Below, in pieces: positions 45,834 to 54,214 of a DNA stretch of 64,000 bases (the first letter of the stretch is position 1; each line of letters begins with the position of its first letter). This DNA is from Sphingobacteriales bacterium 44-15 (GTDB taxonomy: Bacteria > Bacteroidota > Bacteroidia > Chitinophagales > Chitinophagaceae): NCBI GenBank assembly GCA_001899685.1, contig MKWG01000011.1, forward strand, positions 396,938-460,937. Reading direction: 5' to 3'. The notes beneath the pieces were generated by a model. The model did no database searches. It was not told the origin of the DNA and saw only the letters and a list, made by a program, of their open reading frames with translations. Both the position numbers and the translations under genes were made by a program.

Positions 45834-47069
45834 CTACCTGAACTGTACTGCCTTTGCAGGCCGTATCCTCCTGCTCACAAGTGTTGGTATCAGCAAAGTG
45901 AGCGAGCATACTATCATGGTACCTGTTATTACCAATGCAATTTCCCACCATACAATTTTCACAGGCACCACTGTCATATAGTAAGCATTCTCATCCCAGA
46001 AATGAATAAAATGTGTTTTCTCCTGGATAATGCAGATGCCCAAACCAACGATCAGTCCGATCAGCACTCCGGCTACGCTGATGAAGACTCCCTGGATGGT
46101 GAAGATCTGCTGTATCTTCCAGTCCGTAGCGCCTAATGCCTTGAGTACCCCAATCATCCTTGTCCGCTCCAGTACCATAATAATAAGACAGGTGATAAGA
46201 TTAATGATGGCAATTACCACCATTACACCAAGCACTATATTCCTGTTCACATCCTGCAGCCTGAGCCAGTCGAAAATATTGGGATAGATATCTTTTATGG
46301 TCTTGCTTCCCCATTCAGGGGGAAGGGATTCAAAAATGCGCTCATTCACTTCATCAATTGCATGATAATCGTTCACAAATATTTCGTAGCCTCCTATTTC
46401 GCCTTTCGTCCAGTCGTTAAGCCGTTGTACCAATCCCAGGTCGCCAATGGCAAAGAGCTTGTCGTATTCTTCCATATAAGTCCTGTACAACCCCACTACG
46501 GTAAGCTTATCTGGGCGCGGCTTTTGATCTCCTCCCCTGAAAAAATAGATCAGGATCTTATCATTCAGCTTTAGCCGGAGTTGTTTGGCAGTATATTCCG
46601 ACAATACAATTTCCCTGCTGTAGGAGCTGTCATTAAAATGCACCCACCTGCCTTGTGTAAGGAATTGCTGCATGGCGCTGAAATCATAACTGCTGTCCAC
46701 CCCTTTGAACAATACTCCTTCAATAGACTCGCTTGTTTTGAGAATGGCATACTTGGTAGCAAAGGGCTGCACTCTTTTTACTCCCTGTATACCGGATATA
46801 GCCTGTGCAATACTGTCGTTTTTTGCTATAGGTGATTCTTCGGCAATAGAAGACTTATACTGCTCGTAATGCTGCAGGCGGATATGTCCCCAAAAGCTGA
46901 ATATTTTCTGGCTTACCGCTTCCTGGAAGCCGTTTACAAAGGCAAGCGTCATCGTCATAACAGCTACGCTTATGGCCGTAGCGGTAATTGCCAGCCGGAT
47001 GATGATACGGGAAAATGATCGCTGCCGGTTAAATGCTATCCTGCCTGCTATGAATGAAGCTATATTCAA
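45834..47069 (-). CDS. LolC/LolE-like ABC transporter permease (MacB/FtsX superfamily)
   Basis: This 411-aa permease has one N-terminal membrane helix (IIIRLAITATAISVAVMTMTLAFV), a large periplasmic MacB_PCD domain of about 230 residues and three C-terminal helices (IVLGVMVVIAIINLITCLIIMVL, FISVAGVLIGLIVGLGICI, WEIALVITGTMIVCSLTLLIPTL). The motif ERTRMIGVLKALGATDWKIQQIF is typical of LolC/E-type proteins. These extract lipoproteins from the inner membrane together with the ATPase LolD. No ATPase gene adjoins it. The divergent T9SS plug gene begins only 42 bases away. Confidence 0.88.
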   Translation of the reverse strand: MNIASFIAGRIAFNRQRSFSRIIIRLAITATAISVAVMTMTLAFVNGFQEAVSQKIFSFWGHIRLQHYEQYKSSIAEESPIAKNDSIAQAISGIQGVKRVQPFATKYAILKTSESIEGVLFKGVDSSYDFSAMQQFLTQGRWVHFNDSSYSREIVLSEYTAKQLRLKLNDKILIYFFRGGDQKPRPDKLTVVGLYRTYMEEYDKLFAIGDLGLVQRLNDWTKGEIGGYEIFVNDYHAIDEVNERIFESLPPEWGSKTIKDIYPNIFDWLRLQDVNRNIVLGVMVVIAIINLITCLIIMVLERTRMIGVLKALGATDWKIQQIFTIQGVFISVAGVLIGLIVGLGICIIQEKTHFIHFWDENAYYMTVVPVKIVWWEIALVITGTMIVCSLTLLIPTLVSRRIRPAKAVQFR

Positions 47070-47111
47070 TCCTGCTATTTTACTAAATTGTGAAGATAAA
47101 AGAATTAGGCG

Positions 47112-48404
47112 ATGTGCAAATTTTACTTTTCAGGATTGCTGGCATGCTATATGATCTTTTTCACTGCGCCCGCGCTGGCACAGCGCGAGCCTGATAAAAT
47201 ATTCATGGATAATATTAAAACCGTTCAGCTCACCATGTATGGTAACCAGTTGGCTTACCCGGTAGTGAAGCTCAACAGCAATGATATGCTGCAGCTTGAT
47301 TTTGATGATATGGATGGCGATATTAAAAGTTATTATTACAATTTTGAGCTGCGTAATGCCGACTGGTCGCCCGTGCAGATGAGCTATTACGATTATGTGA
47401 AAGGATATACCAACCAGCGGATAACCACCTACAGAAGCGCTTCGCAGGTGTTGACGCGCTATACCCACTACCAGCTTACATTTCCCAACCGGGATATTAT
47501 GCCGGTCAAAGCGGGAAATTATCTTCTGAAAGTTTTTATAAACGGGGATACCTCCAGGCTGGCTTTCACCAGGCGGTTTGTGGTGGTTAGCCCCATGGTC
47601 TCTGTAGCTGCTCAGGTACAGCAGCCATTCAACCAGCAGTTTTTCCGTACCCACCAAAAGATACAGTTGACGGTAAACTCAGGTAATATGAATGTAAGCT
47701 ATCCGCAGCAGCAAATAAAAGTGGTCATCCTGCAAAATGACCGATGGGACAATTGTATACAAAATATAAAGCCTAATATTATCCGCGGCAACAGTTATGA
47801 GTATAACGGGGAAAATGATTGCCTTTTCCCGGCAATGCGGGAATGGCGCTGGCTTGATCTCACCAGCTTTCGCCTGCTGAGCGACCGGGTTCGCCGCCAG
47901 CAGAATACGAATACGGCATACGACCTGTATGTTATACCAGACGTGTCGCGCAATACCCAGCGATACATATATTACAAAGACTATGACGGCTGGTACGCCG
48001 CCCTCACCAATGAAAATGTAAATCCCTACTGGAACGGCGACTACGCTACAGTGCATTTTACCTATATCACTCCTTCCCGCTCTCCTTACCAGGGAAAAGA
48101 GCTGTATATTATTGGACAGATGACCCATTACGGCAAAGATGAAAAAGCAAAACTGCAATGGAATGAAGAGAAAGGACAATATGAAACGACATTGCTCCTG
48201 AAGCAGGGATATTATGACTATGCTTATGCTTTAAGCCCGGCTGCAGGTAAGCAGGCTTTCAACACCGATGAAACAGAAGGTAATATTTGGGAAGCAGAAA
48301 ATGAGTATACCGTACTCGTATATTATCGTGAATTAGGAGGACGGTATGACCAACTGGTAAATGTGACCACACTGAATTCACTGCAAAACAGGCCGGGGCA
48401 ATAG
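47112..48404 (+). CDS. DUF5103 protein, type IX secretion system plug
   Basis: This 430-aa protein has a signal peptide ending at APALAQ. It is the DUF5103 protein found throughout Bacteroidota. A member of this family is the Plug that seals the periplasmic mouth of the SprA translocon in type IX secretion. Family text includes NIKTVQLTMYGNQLAYPVVKLNSNDMLQLDFDDM, SYYDYVKGYTNQRITTYRSASQ, FTRRFVVVSPMVSV and the C-terminal YYRELGGRYDQLVNVTTLNS. The length is normal. It implies that the organism has a T9SS, although no other T9SS gene lies in this window. Confidence 0.92.
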   Translation: MCKFYFSGLLACYMIFFTAPALAQREPDKIFMDNIKTVQLTMYGNQLAYPVVKLNSNDMLQLDFDDMDGDIKSYYYNFELRNADWSPVQMSYYDYVKGYTNQRITTYRSASQVLTRYTHYQLTFPNRDIMPVKAGNYLLKVFINGDTSRLAFTRRFVVVSPMVSVAAQVQQPFNQQFFRTHQKIQLTVNSGNMNVSYPQQQIKVVILQNDRWDNCIQNIKPNIIRGNSYEYNGENDCLFPAMREWRWLDLTSFRLLSDRVRRQQNTNTAYDLYVIPDVSRNTQRYIYYKDYDGWYAALTNENVNPYWNGDYATVHFTYITPSRSPYQGKELYIIGQMTHYGKDEKAKLQWNEEKGQYETTLLLKQGYYDYAYALSPAAGKQAFNTDETEGNIWEAENEYTVLVYYRELGGRYDQLVNVTTLNSLQNRPGQ

Positions 48405-48415
48405 AGCAGCTACAA

Positions 48416-48540
48416 AGCCACGAATGCACGAATAAAGAATCAAAATGCATTATATATTCGTGCATCGTGGCTATGTTTTCTTTTCTTGTACAGAATGCGC
48501 CAATCTATTTTAATTATATTTATTCGTGCATTCGTGGCTA
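48416..48540. repeat. Three copies of the ATTCGTGCATTCGTGGC-type repeat; first pair can act as a terminator
   Basis: AGCCACGAATGCACGAATA (48416-48434) and its inverse, TATTCGTGCATCGTGGCT (48455-48472), form a long hairpin just after the DUF5103 stop, followed by TGTTTTCTTTTCTT. A third copy lies at 48521-48540. This word is known to be frequent in Bacteroidota intergenic DNA. Confidence 0.7.
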
Positions 48541-48556
48541 TTCATGGCAATTCATG

Positions 48557-48564
48557 TATATTTG
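48557..48564 (+). promoter_or_regulatory. Promoter -7 element of the SRP RNA
   Basis: TATATTTG matches TAnnTTTG and ends 3-4 bases before the first paired base of the SRP RNA, the right distance for a transcript start there. Confidence 0.65.
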
Positions 48565-48567
48565 CAG

Positions 48568-48668
48568 TGGCAAGTCTTATACGACCAGCTCCTGCTGAAC
48601 TCCCCCAGGACCGGAAGGTAGCAAGGGTAGGCGGTTGTAGCGGTGCGATGTAAGTAACTTGCCTTTTT
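48568..48668 (+). ncRNA. ffs: Signal recognition particle RNA, small bacterial type (4.5S)
   Basis: The conserved SRP core is present: CTGCTGAACTCCCCCAGG followed by CCGGAAGGTAGCAAGGGTAG, which form the asymmetric loop and GGAA-type tetraloop bound by Ffh. The ends pair (GGCAAGT with ACTTGCC), and a T tract at 48663-48669 completes a terminator. The length of about 100 nt is the short form. It binds Ffh and FtsY to target membrane and secreted proteins. Confidence 0.93.
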
Positions 48669-48710
48669 TAATTATTAAACATTCCATAAAAGAAATTCAA
48701 AAAACAGGTT

Positions 48711-49364
48711 ATGAAATTCTTTATTGATACAGCCAATCTTGATCAGATCAAAGAAGCCAATGCACTCGGTATACTGGACGGCGTTACTACGAACCCTTCT
48801 CTTATGGCGAAAGAAGGTGTAAAAGGAGAAGAAGCTATTCGTAATCACTATAAAACCATCTGCGAGATAGTGTCAGGCGATATCAGCGCAGAAGTATTTT
48901 CCACAGATTTTGACGGTATTGTAGCAGAAGGTAAATCGCTGGCCGCCATTCACCCTAATATCGTGGTGAAAGTGCCTATGATCAAAGAGGGCGTAAAGGC
49001 ATTGAAATGGTTTACCGATAATGGCATCAGGACCAACTGCACGCTGGTATTCTCTGCCGGGCAGGCGATCCTCGCTGCAAAAGCCGGCGCCACCTATGTA
49101 TCTCCTTTTGTGGGCAGGATTGATGACGGCAACTGGGATGGCATGGAACTTATAGGCCAGATAGCACAGATATACTCCCTGCAGGGCTTTAAAACACAGA
49201 TACTGGCTGCTTCTATCCGCAGCTCATTACATATTGTACGGGCCGCAGAGCTGGGCGCTGATGTATGCACCTGCCCGCTTGAGCCTATCCTCGGATTGTT
49301 AAAGCACCCGTTAACTGATATAGGTCTTGCAAAGTTTTTGGACGATGCAAAGAAGATGAAGTAG
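48711..49364 (+). CDS. fsa: Fructose-6-phosphate aldolase / transaldolase-like protein
   Basis: This 217-aa TIM-barrel enzyme belongs to the small transaldolase (TalC/FSA) family. Diagnostic text is [26 protein letters not shown], the Schiff-base lysine in NIVVKVPM (Lys87), [31 protein letters not shown] and ILAASIRSS. The 217-residue length indicates the FSA-like subfamily rather than the full-size transaldolase. Either aldol cleavage of fructose 6-phosphate or transaldolase activity in the pentose phosphate pathway is possible; many Bacteroidota have this as their only transaldolase. It begins 42 bases after the SRP RNA terminator. Confidence 0.94.
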   Translation: MKFFIDTANLDQIKEANALGILDGVTTNPSLMAKEGVKGEEAIRNHYKTICEIVSGDISAEVFSTDFDGIVAEGKSLAAIHPNIVVKVPMIKEGVKALKWFTDNGIRTNCTLVFSAGQAILAAKAGATYVSPFVGRIDDGNWDGMELIGQIAQIYSLQGFKTQILAASIRSSLHIVRAAELGADVCTCPLEPILGLLKHPLTDIGLAKFLDDAKKMK

Positions 49365-49375
49365 TTTTTCCTGGA

Positions 49376-49418
49376 AATGATGAACCCTGATGACACATAA
49401 GTCAGCGGCTTCATCATT
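49376..49418 (+). terminator. Possible hairpin after fsa
   Basis: AATGATGAA and TTCATCATT are perfect 9-base inverted arms separated by 25 bases, 11 bases after the fsa stop. There is no strong T tract, so termination is uncertain. Confidence 0.35.
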
Positions 49419-50105
49419 CATTGAAAACTCCACACGGCCCGGCATTATTCCTGCCCGGATAGATTCATTCATGCGGTCATCGAACTTTATTGACAATCCG
49501 TAAATCAATGTCGTTTGCTTAAGAAAGCATAGCGTTTTTTAAGATTAAGTCGTTGGTTGCCTCAAGCCGGCGGGCTTCGTATCTCCCACCCTGGGGTGGG
49601 ACCCTGCTTTTTGCTTTGAGGAGATCTGTCAGCTTTATATTATTGTTCATATATCCCTTTAAAAAGTTTTATGATGATGCTTAAGCTAAAGGCAACGACA
49701 TTGATTCGTAATTTATAAATCCTCATCAGCTATAAATTTCATTTTAGCAATCCTCGTTACAAGCAGGTGCGCAAGAAATATTCAACAACTCATATTGACA
49801 GCCTTACTTAAATATATCTTAACCAATCCGGAGACACTACAGGATCAAACAGGGTGGATTACTTTCTTATTTTCAATTAGGAAGGACTGGTCAAAAATAA
49901 AATCAGAGTAGCCTGGTATTAAGTAAATACTAAGGATAAGAATCAGAAAATGTAATAATTACCTGTTCAAATATTTCCCTGCACTATTGGGTATTACCCG
50001 GCACAGGATCACTCTATCAATACAGTACACCGGAAAAGACAGTATATATATTGCGATAGTCCCTGGTCAAAACTTTCCGGTAAGATATCAGAACCCAACA
50101 TCGTT
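49419..50105. other. Intergenic region with a GC-rich double hairpin
   Basis: No gene is recognised in about 690 bases. Within the AT-rich background a compact GC-rich patch (49562-49601) contains AAGCCGGCGGGCTT and TCCCACCctggGGTGGGA, two adjacent hairpins, perhaps an IS end or repeat relic. The upstream region of the next gene shows no clear TAnnTTTG. Confidence 0.4.
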
Positions 50106-52553
50106 ATGAATAAAAAGACCATCCTGCCTTCTTTGCTCTTTGGAATGACCGGTATATTTTTTTTAGGCTTTAACAACTCTTATACAAAAGCGCCCGGGCC
50201 TTTTACCAATTCCATTGGTATGAAGATGCTCTTCATTGAAAAAGGCGACTTTTTGATGGGTGCACAACCGGATTCATTTCACATCGGGAGACCTACGAGC
50301 ATGTCTAAAGATGCACCTTTGGCAGACGAGCAGCCTGCTCATCACGTTACGATAAGTAAAGGATTCTACATGTCGGAAACGGAGGTTACTATTCGTCAAT
50401 ATCGGCAGTTTAAAAAAGAATACAACGGTACAGGATACTTTGAACCTTATGCTACGGGCATCAGTTGGAATGAAGCCCTTGCTTTTTGCAAATGGCTGAG
50501 CAGGAAAGAAGGCAAACCATACCGTTTGCCCACCGAAGCGGAATGGGAGTATGCATACAGAGCAGGATCAGAAGGGTTGTTTTGGTCCGGTCACCAGCGG
50601 CCGCAGGACGATACCAACCCCTGGGGCTTAAAGAACATGGCATCGGGAGCGCCGGAGTGGTGCTACGACTGGCTTGGTCCTTACCCGGATACGGCCCAAA
50701 CCGATCCTGTAGGCTATGATAATAGCTGGGGAAAAGTGATCAGGGGTGGCGCCATAAGCACCAGGAATCACAAGGGGAAGGTTTTTGAACCTGATACTAC
50801 CGGTATTTTTTATTATGCGGCTAACCGGAGCAGCCTGCCACCCGATTACCCTAAAATGTACGCTGCCGGGCAACGCCCCCACTTTATCGGCTTCCGGGTT
50901 GTGTTAGGTGAAATGCCCCGGACAGCTCCGGCGCATTTCGAGCCGGGGATGGCCTTCCGCGGTGTAAGCCAGCACAAGGCTGATGCCGGCACCGGCCCCT
51001 CACCCGATCAGCCGTACTTTACATCACGGCCACTGATATCCAGCCCGCCAGACCTGACGTCTCCCGGAGATAACCAGGCGGTAGGTTTGGATGATGGAAT
51101 TATCGGCAACCTGCACAGCGGCGGAGTGACGGTATGCCCCAACGGGGATCTGTTATACATCGCTTTTTCATCTCAACCCAAAAAAAGCGAGAACGCTCCA
51201 AACACTACTATGGTAGCTACGCGCCTCCGTTATGGATCCCAGGAATGGGAAATGCCCTCTTTGTTTTACAGCCTGGCAGGCCTGAACGACCAGTCTGCCC
51301 TGCTATGGAACGACAATGGAAAGATCTGGTTTTTTAGCGGCGGCCGCAATTTTGGCAATACCCCATTCCGGTTTACTACTTCAGATGATAACGGGGCTTC
51401 ATGGAGCGCCATTACTTTTCCCGAAATAAAAGGAGCTGTCGGAGATTTTGCCCCTCAGCCAATCACCAGCGCTTTCAGAGGACCGGGTAATGCTATATAT
51501 TTCGGCTCGGACGGCAGCCTGGATGAAAGCACATCCTCCTCCTGGGCTACTTCCTTCCTTTGGGCAAGTGATGATGACGGTAATACATGGTACGATACGG
51601 GAGGAAGAACGGCAGGACGGCATACCAGTTTCGTTTTGCTGAAAGACGGAAGGATCTTAGGTATGGGAGGTAAAGACAGTAATATTGAAGGATATATGCC
51701 GCAATGTTTTTCTTCCGATCTCGGGAAAACATGGACAGGGAAATCCCAAACTCCTTTCGCCGCCCTGGGTAGTAACCAGCGACCGGTAATTATCAGGTTA
51801 AAAAGTGGTAACTTATTTATGGCAGGTGATTTTCAAAATATGAAAATGTTCAGGAATCCACCGCCTGCCGGTATTACGGAAAGGGGTGCTTACGTAGCGC
51901 TTTCCACTGATGATGGGAAAACCTGGAGGATCAAAAAGCTTCCCTCGGTAACGTCTCACCAGGATTGGAAAGGAATAACAGATAAAAGCTGGCCTAACGA
52001 GGGTTGGGGCACACTTGGGTATTGCACAGCCACGCAAAGCCCTAACGGCATTATTCATTTGCTCTCCTCTAAAAGCCTGCCTGCCATGGAATTTGCAATG
52101 AACGAAGCCTGGATCTTGTCAGACTTTGAATCGGAGATGCACAAAAATCCCGGCGTAGCTTCCCCCGGGAAGACAAAACACTTCGAAGAAAAATATCCCA
52201 ATGGCCAGGTACGATTACAGTATAGCGGGTGGATTGCAGATAATGGTGAATTTTTGAGGAACGGCAAAGAAAGCTGGTATTACGAAAACGGGCAACAACA
52301 ATATGAAGCCGTCTATTATAACGGCAGGAAAACAGCCCTGGAAAAATACTGGAACAGGACAGGACGCCTGTTGTGGACAAAAGAATATACTCCGTATAAT
52401 ACCATTATGTACACTACTTACTGGAACAACGGAAATAAGAAATCCCAATCCACATGGTCAGGAATTTTTGCGCATGGACCAACTACAACATGGGATAAAA
52501 ACGGGAATACGACTGCTAATATGACTTTTTACTACGGAAGGCGAAACAATTAA
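50106..52553 (+). CDS. Secreted FGE-sulfatase/sialidase-like/MORN triple fusion
   Basis: This 815-aa protein has an N-terminal hydrophobic signal (LLFGMTGIFFLGFNNSYTKA). Residues about 35-275 are a formylglycine-generating-enzyme-like (SUMF1) domain: NSIGMKMLFIEKGDFLMGA, YRLPTEAEWEYAYRAG, GAPEWCYDWLG, IRGGAISTRNHKG and HFIGFRVVLG. Residues about 320-670 are a BNR/sialidase-type propeller with four Asp boxes (SDDNGASW about 425, SDDDGNTW about 487, SSDLGKTW about 536, STDDGKTW about 600). Residues about 690-815 are MORN-2/YwqK-like repeats (EKYPNGQVRLQYSGW, GKESWYYENGQQQYEAVYYNG). Whether any domain is catalytic is unknown. Export of an FGE-like domain argues for ligand binding rather than sulfatase maturation. 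Confidence 0.85.
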   Translation: MNKKTILPSLLFGMTGIFFLGFNNSYTKAPGPFTNSIGMKMLFIEKGDFLMGAQPDSFHIGRPTSMSKDAPLADEQPAHHVTISKGFYMSETEVTIRQYRQFKKEYNGTGYFEPYATGISWNEALAFCKWLSRKEGKPYRLPTEAEWEYAYRAGSEGLFWSGHQRPQDDTNPWGLKNMASGAPEWCYDWLGPYPDTAQTDPVGYDNSWGKVIRGGAISTRNHKGKVFEPDTTGIFYYAANRSSLPPDYPKMYAAGQRPHFIGFRVVLGEMPRTAPAHFEPGMAFRGVSQHKADAGTGPSPDQPYFTSRPLISSPPDLTSPGDNQAVGLDDGIIGNLHSGGVTVCPNGDLLYIAFSSQPKKSENAPNTTMVATRLRYGSQEWEMPSLFYSLAGLNDQSALLWNDNGKIWFFSGGRNFGNTPFRFTTSDDNGASWSAITFPEIKGAVGDFAPQPITSAFRGPGNAIYFGSDGSLDESTSSSWATSFLWASDDDGNTWYDTGGRTAGRHTSFVLLKDGRILGMGGKDSNIEGYMPQCFSSDLGKTWTGKSQTPFAALGSNQRPVIIRLKSGNLFMAGDFQNMKMFRNPPPAGITERGAYVALSTDDGKTWRIKKLPSVTSHQDWKGITDKSWPNEGWGTLGYCTATQSPNGIIHLLSSKSLPAMEFAMNEAWILSDFESEMHKNPGVASPGKTKHFEEKYPNGQVRLQYSGWIADNGEFLRNGKESWYYENGQQQYEAVYYNGRKTALEKYWNRTGRLLWTKEYTPYNTIMYTTYWNNGNKKSQSTWSGIFAHGPTTTWDKNGNTTANMTFYYGRRNN

Positions 52554-52655
52554 ATGTTTCTCTGTATTTACATTTAAAGGAAAACAGCGGAAAGGCAGTC
52601 TTGCATTTACTCATGGACGAGCATCCTGTCGCCTTCCCGGATATAGTAATAGCCA

Positions 52656-53696
52656 CTATCTTTTTGCAGTCTGCTCGCTGAGCACTGCATTATCCTCTTT
52701 TCGTCTTTCGAGTATTTTTACATAACGAAGCGCGAGCTTGTTAGCATACTGCTCATAAGCTTTCTGCGCCCAGCCTGTGGCCTGCTCAAGATCTCCGTTG
52801 ATCTCGCCGATGATCGCCATATTATAACATGCACGCCCGGCGACTTTGGCATCTGCATTACCGGTTTCCTGCTGCCATAGAGCTGCTGCGCCATCCCAGT
52901 TCCCAGTTTGCGCTTTCCTGCGCGCCACCCTGAAATTATCGGTACCACGCACATAATAGTCCCTGCTCACCCTTACGGAATATGGCACTATGCGCAGCGC
53001 ATACTGGGCGCCCGCTTTTATGCCCGCCTGCTTTACCGCCTCTTTTCTTTCCAGGAGCGCTGCTGCCGCTGCGGCAGGATTAATGCCTTTACCATAAAAA
53101 TTCAATATCTTTTCAATTATATATTCATCAAGTAACTGCTTACCCCGGGCATCATATATTCTCCAGCCAGTCCTTACTTTGGTAGCCATTGTGGCGGTAT
53201 GTTCTACAGCAGGCACTTTTCCAAGAGGAGTATTCACCGACACCGGATTGACAGCATAGCTTATCTTTGAGTCGGTATCAAATAATTCGAGAGCAAATAC
53301 CGCATCCGCATTATACTTCCTGCAAACATCGGCTATTTCCTGCCATGACAAAGGCGTAGGGAATACTCCGGCCACACTGCTGCGGGAAAGCACTCCGGGA
53401 TAGGATATCACTTCGTCAAACCGGTCATTTCTTGTCAGCTCATCCCTCATTCCCGCGGTTGCCGCTTTAGCGCCTTCTTTGTCGAGCGTGGCTCCTTCCA
53501 GGGAAAACACCTTATCAACAACGTCAACTGTCTTGTTTTGACCTGATGTTTCAGTGCGGTCTATGACCACGATCCGTTTAATATCGGAGGAAACAGTTAC
53601 AGGAGCCGGCTCAACAACACTCAGTGTGACCAGCTCGGTGGAGGAACATGAACTGAAAGCAGTAAAAGCTGCCAGGAGGTAAAAAAGATTTTTCAT
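52656..53696 (-). CDS. DUF6340-like lipoprotein
   Basis: This 346-aa protein from ATG 53696 has a lipoprotein signal (MKNLFYLLAAFTAFSSC, Cys17 as the lipid site). A longer open frame to 53834 has no signal logic and I rejected it. The mature part holds VVIDRTETSGQNKTVDVVDKVFSLEGATLDKEGAKA, IADVCRKYNADAVFALELFDTDS and a C-terminal TPR-like helical pair (AKVAGRACYNMAIIGEINGDLEQATGWAQKAYEQY). This matches, as I remember it, the DUF6340 proteins of Bacteroidota. The function is unknown. Confidence 0.8.
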   Translation of the reverse strand: MKNLFYLLAAFTAFSSCSSTELVTLSVVEPAPVTVSSDIKRIVVIDRTETSGQNKTVDVVDKVFSLEGATLDKEGAKAATAGMRDELTRNDRFDEVISYPGVLSRSSVAGVFPTPLSWQEIADVCRKYNADAVFALELFDTDSKISYAVNPVSVNTPLGKVPAVEHTATMATKVRTGWRIYDARGKQLLDEYIIEKILNFYGKGINPAAAAAALLERKEAVKQAGIKAGAQYALRIVPYSVRVSRDYYVRGTDNFRVARRKAQTGNWDGAAALWQQETGNADAKVAGRACYNMAIIGEINGDLEQATGWAQKAYEQYANKLALRYVKILERRKEDNAVLSEQTAKR

Positions 53697-54214
53697 AAAC
53701 GGGGATATTTGATCAGTGCGCCTACGGACAGCAGTAAAACGTTCCTGGTCTCTATAATAGTATAAACATTCGTGAATTCTGTACAACAAAGGAAGGCAGG
53801 GCAAACGCATATAAATCAGGAGTATGTTATTCATAAATGTTAGTAAAGAGCGATTGATAAGAAAAGAGTAAAAAGTTATCCCCGTTTGATTGTTGAATAG
53901 GCATTATGTAGAAACTGCATTGAAAAATGCTATCGTTTTTTGATTCTCTGACTGATCTCCGTATAGATCGCACCAAATTACACTCAAAGACATTATAGGT
54001 ATTACCATCTGTGCCGTATTGAGCGGCTGCGATGACCGGGAAGAAATAGAAATGTATGACAGGTGAAACGAAATATAGAGTGGTTTCCCAAAGATTGAAA
54101 ATATTTTTGTAGTGCTCAGATAACTGATTAAGCAGCGAAGTAAACCAAAGCCAGGGAACAGAATAGGATTTAAGCAATATAATCAGGATGTTGAAAGTTG
54201 ATTGAAAGGACATA
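53697..54214. other. Intergenic region, possible gene relic
   Basis: About 520 bases lie between two minus-strand genes. A 128-codon minus-strand frame (53827-54213) lacks family features and begins against the next gene's stop, so I do not call it. On the plus strand around 54060-54200 the text hints at an old transposase fragment, but frames are broken. No promoter element was found. Confidence 0.35.

Noticed and set aside
53827-54213. 128-codon minus-strand frame beside the HTCS gene
   Set aside because: No recognisable features; probably chance in a decayed intergenic region.
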